Assembly: GCF_000013025.1 (NCBI RefSeq)
Contig: NC_008358.1
Location: 310,001-374,000 of the forward strand
Reading direction: 5' to 3'
Length of the DNA stretch: 64,000 bases
Origin: Hyphomonas neptunium ATCC 15444
GTDB lineage: Bacteria; Pseudomonadota; Alphaproteobacteria; Caulobacterales; Hyphomonadaceae
The position numbers were made by a program, and so were the translations under genes. The notes under the pieces were generated by a model. The model was given only the letters and a program-made list of their open reading frames with translations, did no database searches and was not told the origin of the DNA. Shown here one piece after another: positions 7,859-15,778 of the stretch. Within the stretch, counting starts at the first letter, position 1; every line of letters starts with the position of its first letter.

Positions 7859-9310
7859 ATGCGCCAGTTCCCGGCCTTCTTTAACCTCGAAGGTGCCCGG
7901 ATCGTCGTCTTTGGCGGCGGTGAAGAGGCCGCGCGAAAGCTGCGCCTGTTTAACGATTCCGGCGCAGATGCCGTGCTTGTGGGCGGCTTTGAGGACGTGG
8001 CGCTCGCCGCAGAATTCGCCCGCCGCGCAGAGACCGTGGCACGGGCTGACATGGCCCGCGCGCTGGACGGCGCCCGCCTCGTCATTATCGCCGAAGAAGA
8101 TGCAGGCCACCGCGCCCGCGCCCTCGCCGCCGTCCGCGCCCGCAACATTCCCGTCAATGTCGTCGATCAGCCCGAAGACTGCGATTTCACCGTCCCCTCC
8201 ATTCTTGATCGCGGCGAGATTGTCGCCGCCATCGGCTCGGGCGGGGCTGCGCCTGTGCTCGCCAAATCCATCCGCGCCAAGCTCGAAGCCCTGCTGCCCC
8301 AGCGCGTCGGCGATCTCGCCGCGCTCGCCCGCTCGCTGCGCGGCTTTGTGGCCGAAGCAATTCCAGAGAAAACCGCCCGCCGCCGCTATTGGGAGCGCGC
8401 CTTTGCCGGCCCCGCCGCCGAGGCCGCCTATGCCGGAGACCTTGAGCGCGCCGAAGCCCTCCTGCGCCAGCAGGCCCGCCTCACCGGCCGCGCGCGCGGC
8501 GTGGTGCACATTGTCGGCGCTGGTCCCGGCGATCCGGAGCTTCTGACCCTCAAGGCCCTCCGCCTCATTCAGGAAGCGGACGTCGTCTATTACGACCGCC
8601 TCGTCAGCCCGGAGATCATCTCCCTCATCCGCCGCGATGCTACCCGCGTGCCGGTCGGCAAATCAAAGGGCGATCATTCCGTCCCGCAGACCGAAATCCA
8701 TGCCCGCCTTGTCGCCTCGGCGCAGGAAGGCCTGCGCGTCGTGCGCCTCAAGGGCGGCGACCCGTTCATCTTCGGCCGGGGCGGGGAAGAGCTGGAAGCC
8801 GTCCGCGCTGAAGGCATCGAAGTTCACGTCGTGCCCGGCATTTCCTCGGCGCTCGGCTGCGCGGCCTCGGCCGGCGTCCCGCTCACCCACCGCGACCATG
8901 CCCAGACGCTCACCTTCGTCACCGGCCATGCCAAGGAAGGTGGCGTACCAGATCTTGACTGGCCCGCCCTCGCGCGCCCGGCCCAGACGGTCGTTGTCTT
9001 CATGGGCGTTGATACCGCGCCTGTCATCGCCGAGAAACTTGTCGCTGCGGGCCGCGCCCCGGAAACGCCCGTCGCCGTAATCGAGAATGGCACGCGCGCC
9101 GATGAACTGCGTGTCTTCGGCACGCTCGCCGAACTGCCCTTCCTCGTGGAAGAAGAAGGCATCCGCGGCCCCGCGCTCCTCATCATCGGTGAGGTTGCGG
9201 GCCTCCCCGCAGAGCAGGGCCGCATCGCCTCCATCGTCACTGAAGCGTCGGGTTTCGCCTGGTTTGGCGCCGATGCCCGCCGGCCAGATTTCAAGGAGTC
9301 CGCCGCATGA
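7859..9310 (+). CDS. cysG: siroheme synthase (trifunctional CysG)
   Basis: Makes siroheme for sulfite reductase: uroporphyrinogen-III methylation, precorrin-2 oxidation and ferrochelation. The N-terminal half is the CysG_N/Met8-type dehydrogenase-ferrochelatase with the NAD-binding loop VVFGGGEEAARK and TVPSILDRGEIVAAIGSGGAAPVLAK. The C-terminal half is the tetrapyrrole methylase with VVHIVGAGPGDPELLT, VYYDRLV, GKSKGDHSVPQ, RLKGGDPFIFGRGGEE and VVPGISSALG. About 483 residues from ATG 7859 (MRQFPAFF); an in-frame upstream ATG at 7814 adds a non-conserved extension. First gene of a six-gene sulfate operon with overlapping stops and starts. Confidence 0.95.
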   Translation: MRQFPAFFNLEGARIVVFGGGEEAARKLRLFNDSGADAVLVGGFEDVALAAEFARRAETVARADMARALDGARLVIIAEEDAGHRARALAAVRARNIPVNVVDQPEDCDFTVPSILDRGEIVAAIGSGGAAPVLAKSIRAKLEALLPQRVGDLAALARSLRGFVAEAIPEKTARRRYWERAFAGPAAEAAYAGDLERAEALLRQQARLTGRARGVVHIVGAGPGDPELLTLKALRLIQEADVVYYDRLVSPEIISLIRRDATRVPVGKSKGDHSVPQTEIHARLVASAQEGLRVVRLKGGDPFIFGRGGEELEAVRAEGIEVHVVPGISSALGCAASAGVPLTHRDHAQTLTFVTGHAKEGGVPDLDWPALARPAQTVVVFMGVDTAPVIAEKLVAAGRAPETPVAVIENGTRADELRVFGTLAELPFLVEEEGIRGPALLIIGEVAGLPAEQGRIASIVTEASGFAWFGADARRPDFKESAA

Positions 9311-9630
9311 CCTCCGTCCGCCCAAAGCTCAAGCCTGAAGTCCCCAAATCCGTCACCGCCTGGGAAACCGCCACCGGCCGCACCGTCTGGCTGAAGGCCG
9401 ATGGATCGTGGACGGAAGATGTGACCCAGCTCGGCGTGTTCACCGGTGAAGATGCCGAAGAACGCCTCGCCGCCGCCGCCCGTCAGGAAGGTCGCGTGAC
9501 AGATCCCTATTTCATGGAAGTCACCGCCGATGGCCAGATCACCGGCCGCGAGACGCTGCGCGAATCCCTGCGCGCGCACTTCTCCGAGGGCGGGTTAGAC
9601 GGGGCAATGAGCGAGCAGGAAACGGCCTGA
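9307..9630 (+). CDS. DUF2849 domain protein of the sulfite reductase operon
   Basis: Small cytosolic protein of 107 residues matching the DUF2849 pattern (SVTAWETATGRTVWLKADGSW ... VTDPYFMEV). The family is known as a companion of cysG/cysI in alphaproteobacteria, but its biochemical role is not established; assisting sulfite reductase is an inference from gene order. It starts in an ATGA overlap with cysG and its stop overlaps the next start (TGATG), so it is translationally coupled on both sides. No membrane segment, signal or metal motif is visible. Confidence 0.85.
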   Translation: MTSVRPKLKPEVPKSVTAWETATGRTVWLKADGSWTEDVTQLGVFTGEDAEERLAAAARQEGRVTDPYFMEVTADGQITGRETLRESLRAHFSEGGLDGAMSEQETA

Positions 9631-10253
9631 TGTCTGCCTCACACTATGGCGGGTTTACGCTTTACGGAGACCCCGTCTCCGGCAACTGCCTCAAGCCCAG
9701 ATGGACCGCTGACCTCCTCGGCATCCCCTACACATGGGTGGATGTGGACGTGGTGAAGGGCGAAACGCGCACGCCGCAATTTCTCGCCATGAACCCCGCC
9801 GGCCAGGTGCCCTTGGCGCGCTGGCCCGATGGCCGCACGCTGCCCCAGTCCAACGCCATCATGCTCTATCTCGCTGAAGGCTCAAGCCTTCTCCCAAGCG
9901 ATGCCTTCGCCCGCGCCGAAGCGCTCAGCTGGCTCTTCTGGGAACAGTATTCCCATGAAACCGCCATCGCCGTGCGCCGTTTCCAGAAACACTATCTGAA
10001 GAAATCCGACACCGAGATCGACCCGGCGCTTCTGGTGCGCGGCAACAATGCCCTCGGCGTGATGGAGCAGCGCCTCACGGGCCGCGACTGGTTTGCCGGC
10101 GGCGCGCTCTCGGTCGCAGATATTGCCCTTGTCGCCTATACGCGCGTAGCGCATGAGGGCGGCTTCGATATTCGACTTTACCCGGCAGTCGCGCGCTGGG
10201 TTTCCCGCACTGAAGATGCGCTGGGCGTCCCCCATGCGCAGGAGTTTGTCTGA
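9630..10253 (+). CDS. glutathione S-transferase family protein inside the cys operon
   Basis: GST of 207 residues: thioredoxin-like N-terminal half (FTLYGDPVSGNCLKPRWTADLLG, NPAGQVPLARWPDGRTLPQSNAIMLYL, with the cis-Pro and the Gln-Ser GSH contact) and helical C-terminal half (LSVADIALVAYTRVAHEGGF). It is placed between DUF2849 and cysI and coupled by overlapping codons at both ends, so it is co-expressed with sulfate reduction. That suggests a role tied to cysteine/GSH supply or electrophile removal, which is inference. The stretch ALSWLFWEQ also occurs in the yghU-type GST (ALSWLFWQM) at 1.8-2.7 kb, but the rest differs. Confidence 0.9.
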   Translation: MSASHYGGFTLYGDPVSGNCLKPRWTADLLGIPYTWVDVDVVKGETRTPQFLAMNPAGQVPLARWPDGRTLPQSNAIMLYLAEGSSLLPSDAFARAEALSWLFWEQYSHETAIAVRRFQKHYLKKSDTEIDPALLVRGNNALGVMEQRLTGRDWFAGGALSVADIALVAYTRVAHEGGFDIRLYPAVARWVSRTEDALGVPHAQEFV

Positions 10254-11911
10254 TGTATCGTTATGACCAATTCGACGCCCGCATTGTTGCCGAGCGTGTC
10301 GCCCAGTTCCGGGGGCAGGTGGCCCGCCGCCTGTCCGGTGAGCTGCTGGAGGACGAGTTCAAGCCGCTGCGCCTGCAGAACGGCGTCTACCTCCAGCTCC
10401 ACGCCTATATGCTGCGCATCGCCATCCCCTATGGCCAGCTCAGCCCCGTGCAGCTCCGCCGCCTGGCAGAAGTCGCGCGCGACTATGACCGCGGCTTTGG
10501 CCACTTCACCACCCGCCAGAACATCCAGTTCAACTGGGTCGCCCTGAAAGACATCCCGGACGTTCTGGAAAAGCTCGCCGAAGTCGAGATGCACGCCATC
10601 CAGACCTCGGGCAACTGTATCCGCAATACGACCACGGATCATTTCGCCGGCGCCGCGCAGGACGAAGTTTTCGATCCGCGTCCCTGGTGCGAGATCATCC
10701 GCCAGTGGTCCACTTTCCATCCCGAATTCGCGTTCCTGCCGCGCAAGTTCAAGATCGCGGTCACCGCCGCCGAGCATGACCGCGCCGCCATCCGCGTGCA
10801 CGATGTCGGCCTCCACATCCGCCAGAAGGATGGCGTCACCGGTTTTGAAGTCTGGGTCGGCGGCGGGCAGGGGCGCACGCCCGTCATCGCCACGCTGGTC
10901 AATCCCTTCGTGCCCGAAAGCCAGATCCTCGATTATCTCGAAGCCATCATGCGCGTCTATAACCGCTATGGCCGGCGCGATAACAAATACAAAGCCCGCA
11001 TCAAGATCCTCGTCACTGAGCTCGGTGATGCCGAATACATCCGCCAGGTCGAGGAAGAATTCGCCGCCCAGCGCGCGCATGAAAAGATCGACATGCCCGC
11101 AGACGAAATCGCGCGCATACACGCCTATTTCGCCCCGCCGCAACTGGCTGAAAAGCCCGCCGTCTCCCGGACGCTGGAATTGGCCACCGCCGCAGACCCC
11201 GCCTTTGCCCGCTGGGTACGGATCAATCTCCATCCTCATAAAGTGCCCGGCTACGCGTCCGTCACGGTCAGCCTGAAGCCGATCGGCATTGCGCCGGGCG
11301 ACGCCACCGACACGCAGATGGAACTCGTCGCAGACCTCGCTGAAAAGTTCGGCCATGGCGACATCCGCGTCAGCCATGCGCAAAACCTGATCCTGCCGCA
11401 TGTCGCCCTCGACGACCTGCCGGAAATCTACGCCGCCCTCCACGCCGCCGGCCTCTCGGCCGCAAATGAGAGCCGCATCACCGACATGATCGTCTGTCCG
11501 GGCCTGGACTATTGCAACCTCGCCAACGCCCGCTCGATCCCGGTTTCGCTGGAAGTGCAGAAACTCTTCGCCGACCCGGCATATGAGGAAGACATCGGCC
11601 GCCTGCACATCAACGTCTCGGGCTGCATCAATGCCTGCGGCCACCACCATGTCGGCCATATCGGCATCCTCGGCGTCGACAAGAAGGGCGAGGAATTCTA
11701 CCAAATCCTGCTCGGCGGGCGCGCGGACGAGAAAGCCGCCCTCGGCAATATCGTCGGCCCCGGCCTGAAGGCAGAAGAGGTGCCCGGCGCCATTCACCGC
11801 GTCGTGGAATATTACCGCGCCCAGCGCACCTCAAAGGACGAAAAGTTCATCGACACGCTGGAACGCCTCGGCCACCAGCCCTTCCAGGAGGCGCTCTATG
11901 CCGCTGATTAA
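10253..11911 (+). CDS. cysI: siroheme sulfite reductase (nitrite/sulfite reductase hemoprotein)
   Basis: Assimilatory sulfite reductase hemoprotein (sulfite to sulfide), 552 residues, cytosolic. Two ferredoxin-like half domains are visible (VYLQLHAYMLRIAIPYGQLS and KVPGYASVTVSLKPIGIAPGD), with the siroheme/4Fe-4S ligands at C415 and C421 (CPGLDYC) and C458 and C462 (GCINACGHH). RNTTTDHFAG matches the substrate/siroheme contact region. No flavoprotein cysJ is in the operon, so a ferredoxin or another donor is likely. Because siroheme nitrite reductases are homologous, sulfite specificity rests on the cysG/cysH context. Overlaps the next gene by 14 bp. Confidence 0.93.
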   Translation: MYRYDQFDARIVAERVAQFRGQVARRLSGELLEDEFKPLRLQNGVYLQLHAYMLRIAIPYGQLSPVQLRRLAEVARDYDRGFGHFTTRQNIQFNWVALKDIPDVLEKLAEVEMHAIQTSGNCIRNTTTDHFAGAAQDEVFDPRPWCEIIRQWSTFHPEFAFLPRKFKIAVTAAEHDRAAIRVHDVGLHIRQKDGVTGFEVWVGGGQGRTPVIATLVNPFVPESQILDYLEAIMRVYNRYGRRDNKYKARIKILVTELGDAEYIRQVEEEFAAQRAHEKIDMPADEIARIHAYFAPPQLAEKPAVSRTLELATAADPAFARWVRINLHPHKVPGYASVTVSLKPIGIAPGDATDTQMELVADLAEKFGHGDIRVSHAQNLILPHVALDDLPEIYAALHAAGLSAANESRITDMIVCPGLDYCNLANARSIPVSLEVQKLFADPAYEEDIGRLHINVSGCINACGHHHVGHIGILGVDKKGEEFYQILLGGRADEKAALGNIVGPGLKAEEVPGAIHRVVEYYRAQRTSKDEKFIDTLERLGHQPFQEALYAAD

Positions 11912-12380
11912 GAACGGCGCCGAGACCGCCAATGACTGGACCTTCGTGGCCGATGGCGCAGACTTGCCGGAAACCGGCAAGTTTTCGGTCACTCTGGGGC
12001 GCTTTCTCGCCCTTAAACAGGGCCAGGAAAACGGCCCGCTGCCCGATGGCGTGCGCCTTGCCCCGGCGGACAAGGCCGAAGATCTGGAGCCCTATCTCTC
12101 CGAGCTGTCCCTGATCGAGGTCGATTTCCCCCGCTACACAGACGGGCGCGGCTTCAGCCATGCCCAGCTGATCCGCCGCCGCTACGGCTATTCCGGCGAA
12201 TTGCGGGCGGTCGGCCATGTCTTAAGGGATCAGATATTCTACATGCACCGTTCAGGGTTCGATGCTTACGAGACGGCCCGCGCTGGCCTATCTGAAGTAC
12301 TGGAAGCATTGAGCGAATATAGCGTGGCCTATCAGCCCGCTGCCGATAGTTCTCTCCCCGCCTTCCGCAGACGTAGCTGA
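11898..12380 (+). CDS. DUF934 domain protein of the sulfate assimilation operon
   Basis: Protein of 160 residues with the DUF934 core (IEVDFPRYTDGRGFSHAQLIRRRYGYSGELRAVGHVLRDQ split by the family's conserved DGRGFS and GHVLRDQ), followed by FYMHRSGFDAYE. The family is almost always adjacent to cysI and cysH in proteobacteria; a role as an accessory or electron-transfer partner of sulfite reductase has been suggested but is not settled. Starts 14 bp inside cysI; cysH follows after 17 bp. No cysteine cluster or membrane segment seen. Confidence 0.88.
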   Translation: MPLIKNGAETANDWTFVADGADLPETGKFSVTLGRFLALKQGQENGPLPDGVRLAPADKAEDLEPYLSELSLIEVDFPRYTDGRGFSHAQLIRRRYGYSGELRAVGHVLRDQIFYMHRSGFDAYETARAGLSEVLEALSEYSVAYQPAADSSLPAFRRRS

Positions 12381-12397
12381 CCCCAGGAAGACGGCCC

Positions 12398-13132
12398 ATG
12401 GCCTTTGAAACCGACACATTCGAGGAGCCCAAAGACCGGCTCGCGCGCCTTAACGGAGAACTCCGGAATGCGTCCGCGCAGGAAATCCTCCGCGCCGCCA
12501 TTTCCCGCGAATGGCCCGGCGGGCTCACCTATGTGTCCAGTTTCGGCGCCGAAAGCGTCGTCATGCTCGCCCTCATCGCTGAGGTCGATCCCTCCCTGCC
12601 AATCGTCTTCATCGACACCGGCATGCATTTCCCTCAGACGCTGGACTATAAAGACGAGGTCATCGAACGCCTCGGCCTCACCGGCGTGCGCAATATCACG
12701 CCCAGCGAGACTGAGCGCAAAGTGCTCGACCCCAAGAACATGCTCTGGAAAACCGATGCCGACGCCTGCTGCGCCCTGCGCAAGGTGCGCCCGCTGGAGC
12801 CGGCGCTGGAGGGCTTCGGCGCCTGGGTCACGGGCCGTAAACGCTTCCATGGCGGCGTCCGGATGAGCCTGCCGGTGTTTGAATTTGCCGATGGCCGCTA
12901 CAAGGTGAACCCGCTCGCCAACTGGACGCAAGGCGACGTGGACGCCTATCTCGAAGAGAAAAACCTGCCCCGCCACCCGCTGGTCTCGCAAGGCTATCCT
13001 TCGATCGGCTGCTGGCCCTGCACCCAGCCTGCCGCAGACCCCAACGACCCCCGTTCGGGCCGCTGGGTCGGCCAGGAAAAGTCCGAATGCGGACTGCACG
13101 TCGAACGCAATGAACGGCCACGGGTTTTCTGA
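12398..13132 (+). CDS. cysH: adenylyl-sulfate (APS-type) reductase
   Basis: Thioredoxin-dependent reductase of activated sulfate to sulfite, 244 residues. The ATP-pyrophosphatase-like fold shows SSFGAESVVMLALI and FIDTGMHFPQTLDY. The catalytic Cys is C231 in the C-terminal ECGLH motif. The CC...CxxC set (C124, C125, C205, C208) marks the 4Fe-4S form that reduces APS rather than PAPS, as known for plant and most alphaproteobacterial enzymes. Last gene of the operon; sulfate adenylyltransferase genes are not in the window. A strong hairpin follows 18 bases after the stop. Confidence 0.93.
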   Translation: MAFETDTFEEPKDRLARLNGELRNASAQEILRAAISREWPGGLTYVSSFGAESVVMLALIAEVDPSLPIVFIDTGMHFPQTLDYKDEVIERLGLTGVRNITPSETERKVLDPKNMLWKTDADACCALRKVRPLEPALEGFGAWVTGRKRFHGGVRMSLPVFEFADGRYKVNPLANWTQGDVDAYLEEKNLPRHPLVSQGYPSIGCWPCTQPAADPNDPRSGRWVGQEKSECGLHVERNERPRVF

Positions 13133-13150
13133 TTATTGCTCGCGGCTGTT

Positions 13151-13171
13151 GCTGAGCCCTTCGGGCTCAGC
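13151..13171. terminator. hairpin between convergent cysH and RNA methylase genes
   Basis: Perfect 9-bp stem GCTGAGCCC / GGGCTCAGC with a TTC loop. It lies between two converging genes. There is no T tract on either side, so it may be a transcript-stabilising hairpin rather than a full intrinsic terminator. Confidence 0.5.
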
Positions 13172-13238
13172 GCCGCTGCGCCTTGCTTGTGGGGCGCTCC
13201 GCGTTTGAGCTCATCCTGAAGGATAGAGCAGGCTTGCG

Positions 13239-14048
13239 TCACCCCCGCGCCGCAAACACATGCGCCAGCGCAATCGCCGCCGCCGTGGCGACATTCACGC
13301 TGTCAAACCCTTCCGTCATCGCAATGCGCACAGGCCGCGCCCGCGCGATCATCTCCGCCGGCAGGCCCGGCCCTTCGGCCCCCATCAGCAGCGCCACCCG
13401 CTCCGGCACTTTCAGCGAGGGCAGGGGCGCGGCGTCGCTGCGCGGGGTCAGCGCCCACACCTCATGGCCTGCCGCCTCCGCCGCCGCAATCAGATCCGCC
13501 CCCGTGCCGCCCTGGCTGAAGGGCAGCCACAGCGCCGCCCCGGAAGAAACCCGGATCGCCTTGCGGTAAAGCGGATCGCAGGACGCCGCATCGAGCAGCA
13601 CAGCGTCCGCCCCAAACGCTGCCGCATTGCGAAAACACGCCCCCACATTGTCATGGTTGGAAAGCTCCGACAGGATCAGCGCGGTTGAAGGGCCGTCCTT
13701 GGGCAGAACATTTTGAGGGGAAAGGGCAGCGCCCTTCCGCCCACACGCCAGCACGCCCCGGTGCATCGGAAATCCCGCCACTGCGTCCATCACGCCCTGC
13801 GCTGCCACATATACCGGCACGCCTTCGGGCACCTCTGACAAAATCCCCGCCAGCGGTGCCAGCCGCGTCTCGCACAGGAACAGGCTCTCCACCTCAAACC
13901 GGCTGCGCGCCAGCAGCGTCTCCAGCGTCACCTTGCCTTCGACGATGAAGCGTCCGCCATGGCCGCCCGTCAGATCGCGCTCGCGAATGGAGACATACGC
14001 CTCCACGCGCGGATCATTGGCGTCATGTATGGGAATAATCTCGGGCAT
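13239..14048 (-). CDS. TrmH/SpoU-family RNA 2'-O-methyltransferase
   Basis: SPOUT-fold methyltransferase of 269 residues that would modify a ribose in tRNA or rRNA. The three SpoU motifs are seen: LSNHDNVGACFRNAAAFGADAVLLD (motif 1 with the catalytic-type Asn and Arg), VALLMGAEGPGLP (motif 2, the SAM knot) and VRIAMTEGFDSVNVATAAAIALAH (motif 3). An N-terminal substrate-binding domain precedes them (GGRFIVEGKVTLETLL). The exact RNA target cannot be told from sequence alone. It is convergent with cysH and lies just downstream of the RcnB-like gene on the same strand. Confidence 0.88.
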   Translation of the reverse strand: MPEIIPIHDANDPRVEAYVSIRERDLTGGHGGRFIVEGKVTLETLLARSRFEVESLFLCETRLAPLAGILSEVPEGVPVYVAAQGVMDAVAGFPMHRGVLACGRKGAALSPQNVLPKDGPSTALILSELSNHDNVGACFRNAAAFGADAVLLDAASCDPLYRKAIRVSSGAALWLPFSQGGTGADLIAAAEAAGHEVWALTPRSDAAPLPSLKVPERVALLMGAEGPGLPAEMIARARPVRIAMTEGFDSVNVATAAAIALAHVFAARG

Positions 14049-14078
14049 GGCCTCCCATGCCCTGCCTTCGGCGCCGCA

Positions 14079-14411
14079 TCAATCCAGCAGCACGCCAATC
14101 ATCGCCTGCGCAATCAGCCCGCTGGCCACTTCGACAAGATAGGCATCCTCATCAACGCGCACCCACTGATACCCCGCCGGGGCAGGGCGCAGATCATAGC
14201 GGTCCCAGTCGGAAAAGCGCCCATCGCGGTATTCAGGCGGCAGGTGCTGGCCCTTGCCCCACATTTTCTTGGCATGGCCGGGCGGTATCTTGCCCTGTTT
14301 GGCCAGGCCCGGCGGCAGGTCATGCCCGCGATGATGCGGGGGATCGGCAAACGCAAACGTGCCCGCGCCCAGCGCGGCAGCCAAAACGGGAATAACGATC
14401 TTGAATGACAT
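14079..14411 (-). CDS. RcnB-family periplasmic protein
   Basis: Exported protein of 110 residues with a Sec signal peptide (IVIPVLAAALGAGTFAFA, cleavage likely before DPPHH). A His-rich N-terminus (PPHHRGHDLPPG, GHAKKMWGKGQHLPPEYR) is followed by the RcnB-type block (WDRYDLRPAPAGYQWVRVDEDAYLVEVASGLI). E. coli RcnB affects Ni/Co homeostasis, but most alphaproteobacterial members are uncharacterised envelope proteins. AGGAGG lies 9 bases before the start. An EcfG-type promoter lies 30 bp upstream of the start codon, so it is probably a stress-induced gene. Confidence 0.82.
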   Translation of the reverse strand: MSFKIVIPVLAAALGAGTFAFADPPHHRGHDLPPGLAKQGKIPPGHAKKMWGKGQHLPPEYRDGRFSDWDRYDLRPAPAGYQWVRVDEDAYLVEVASGLIAQAMIGVLLD

Positions 14412-14440
14412 GGCCTTGGCCCTCCTACCTGTTCCAGACC

Positions 14441-14465
14441 AACGCCGGAGCAGGAGGGAGGTTCC
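14441..14465 (-). promoter_or_regulatory. EcfG (general stress) promoter of the RcnB-like gene
   Basis: Read on the minus strand: GGAAC (14465-14461), 16 bases, CGTT (14444-14441), an exact match to the alphaproteobacterial EcfG consensus GGAAC-N16/17-CGTT. The -10 element is 30 bp before the ATG at 14411. Confidence 0.7.
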
Positions 14466-14490
14466 AGGGGAAGGCGGCTAAGCCAAAGGA

Positions 14491-15387
14491 TCAGGCCCCC
14501 ATAGGGAGGCCCTGTTCCTTGGCCATGCGCTTCATCGCCTTCTGCAGCTTTTCAAACGCGCGCACTTCAATCTGCCGGATACGCTCGCGGCTGACATTAT
14601 ACTGCTCGGAAAGCTCTTCCAGCGTCTTGGGCTCGTCCACCAGGCGCCGCTCGGTCAGGATGTGGCGCTCACGCTCGGAAAGGTCTTCCATCGCCTGCGT
14701 CAGCAGGGTCATGCGTGCGTCAAGTTCCTGGCTGTTGGCGAAGGTTTCGGCTGTGCCCGGCTCGTCATCGGCCAGCCAGTCCTGCCATTCCATATCGCCA
14801 TCGGTGCCCATCGGCACGTTCAGCGAGGCGTCCGAACCGCTCATGCGTCCGTTCATCGAATAAACTTCGGTCTCGGTCACATTCAGCTTCTCGGCGATCA
14901 GGCGGGCCTGTTCGGGTTTCAGGTCGCCTTCCTCCAGCGCCTGCATTTCGCCCTTCAGGCGGCGCAGGTTGAAGAACAGCTTCTTCTGGGCCGCCGTGGT
15001 GCCAAGTTTCACAAGGCTCCAGCTGCGCAGGATGTATTCCTGGATCGCGGCGCGAATCCACCACATCGCATAGGTCGCGAGGCGGAAGCCCTTGTCGGGG
15101 TCGAATTTCTTCACGGCCTGCATCAGGCCCACATTGCCCTCTGAGATAACCTCGGCCATCGGCAGGCCATAGCCGCGATAGCCCATCGCAATCTTCGCCA
15201 CGAGGCGCAGGTGCGAGGTCACCATCTTCTCGGCCGCTTCGGTGTCTTCATGCTCGTGCCACCGGCGGGCCAGCATGAATTCCTCATTCTTCTCGAGCAT
15301 CGGGAATTTGCGGATTTCGCTCAGATAGCGGCTCATGCCCTGTTCGGGGCTTAGCGCGACCGAGCTTTTTGCGTTCGCATTCGCCAT
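14491..15387 (-). CDS. rpoH: RNA polymerase heat-shock sigma factor RpoH (sigma-32)
   Basis: Alternative sigma factor of 298 residues directing heat-shock transcription. Region 2 (ISEGNVGLMQAVKKFDPDKGFRLATYAMWWIRAAIQEYILRSWSLVK) is highly conserved, the RpoH box QKKLFFNLRR follows, and region 4 ends with TLEELSEQYNVSRERIRQIEVRAFEKLQKAM. The full length and the RpoH box separate it from RpoD-like sigma factors. It lies about 390 bp downstream of zapE on the same strand, with a separate leader that contains TGTCC array A. Alphaproteobacteria often have several rpoH genes, so the number here is unknown. Confidence 0.95.
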   Translation of the reverse strand: MANANAKSSVALSPEQGMSRYLSEIRKFPMLEKNEEFMLARRWHEHEDTEAAEKMVTSHLRLVAKIAMGYRGYGLPMAEVISEGNVGLMQAVKKFDPDKGFRLATYAMWWIRAAIQEYILRSWSLVKLGTTAAQKKLFFNLRRLKGEMQALEEGDLKPEQARLIAEKLNVTETEVYSMNGRMSGSDASLNVPMGTDGDMEWQDWLADDEPGTAETFANSQELDARMTLLTQAMEDLSERERHILTERRLVDEPKTLEELSEQYNVSRERIRQIEVRAFEKLQKAMKRMAKEQGLPMGA

Positions 15388-15778
15388 GTTCAGTCCTCCT
15401 GTTCGGAACCGGCCCCCTCTTCGGGCGGCCTGCTCCTGTCTTTAGAGCTCACCTGGAGCTTAGCCCCGCTCAGCGGCAGCGTCGTCACCGGGCGTGCGCA
15501 ATTCACTCATCGCGCAGATGCATAAATAGGAATTGAGGCAGGCGTGTGGAAGAGGGGCCGGCGCGGGTTTCCGGCCGGGTCACGTCTCTGTGTTGTTAAG
15601 GTCCGGTAACACCGATCGGGCCGGTCCCTGAAAAGGGATGTAAGCGCCCCGCCCAGGCGTGCAAGCCCATGACCCGCAGTGTCCCGAACTGTCCTGAAAT
15701 GTCCCGATTCGTCCCAAACGTGTCCCGGCATGTCCGCCGATTGGCACCGGTTTGACCGCCCGGTGACCCAAATTGTCC
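15388..15778. other. 391-bp intergenic region upstream of rpoH
   Basis: No convincing gene. It must hold the rpoH promoter and leader (rpoH starts at 15387, minus strand). The part near zapE (15671-15741) carries TGTCC array A. Near 15510-15540 the sequence turns A/T-richer (cataaataggaattgag), a possible core promoter zone. No EcfG or CtrA consensus was found here. Confidence 0.5.
15680..15740 (+). repeat. TGTCC phased array A (six units)
   Basis: Units with the G of (T/C)GTCC at 15681, 15691, 15701, 15711, 15722 and 15732, so a period of 10, 10, 10, 11, 10 bp. Units read TGTCCCGAAC, TGTCCTGAAA, TGTCCCGATT, CGTCCCAAAC, then TGTCCCGGCA and TGTCCGCC. A degenerate GACCCGCAG precedes the first. 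The array lies between the ends of zapE and rpoH. Same motif, polarity and end order as arrays B and C. Confidence 0.75.

Noticed and set aside
6818..8509. Extension of the LysR frame into the cysG region
   Set aside because: The LysR helix-turn-helix starts at 7750; upstream codons are antisense to cysG.
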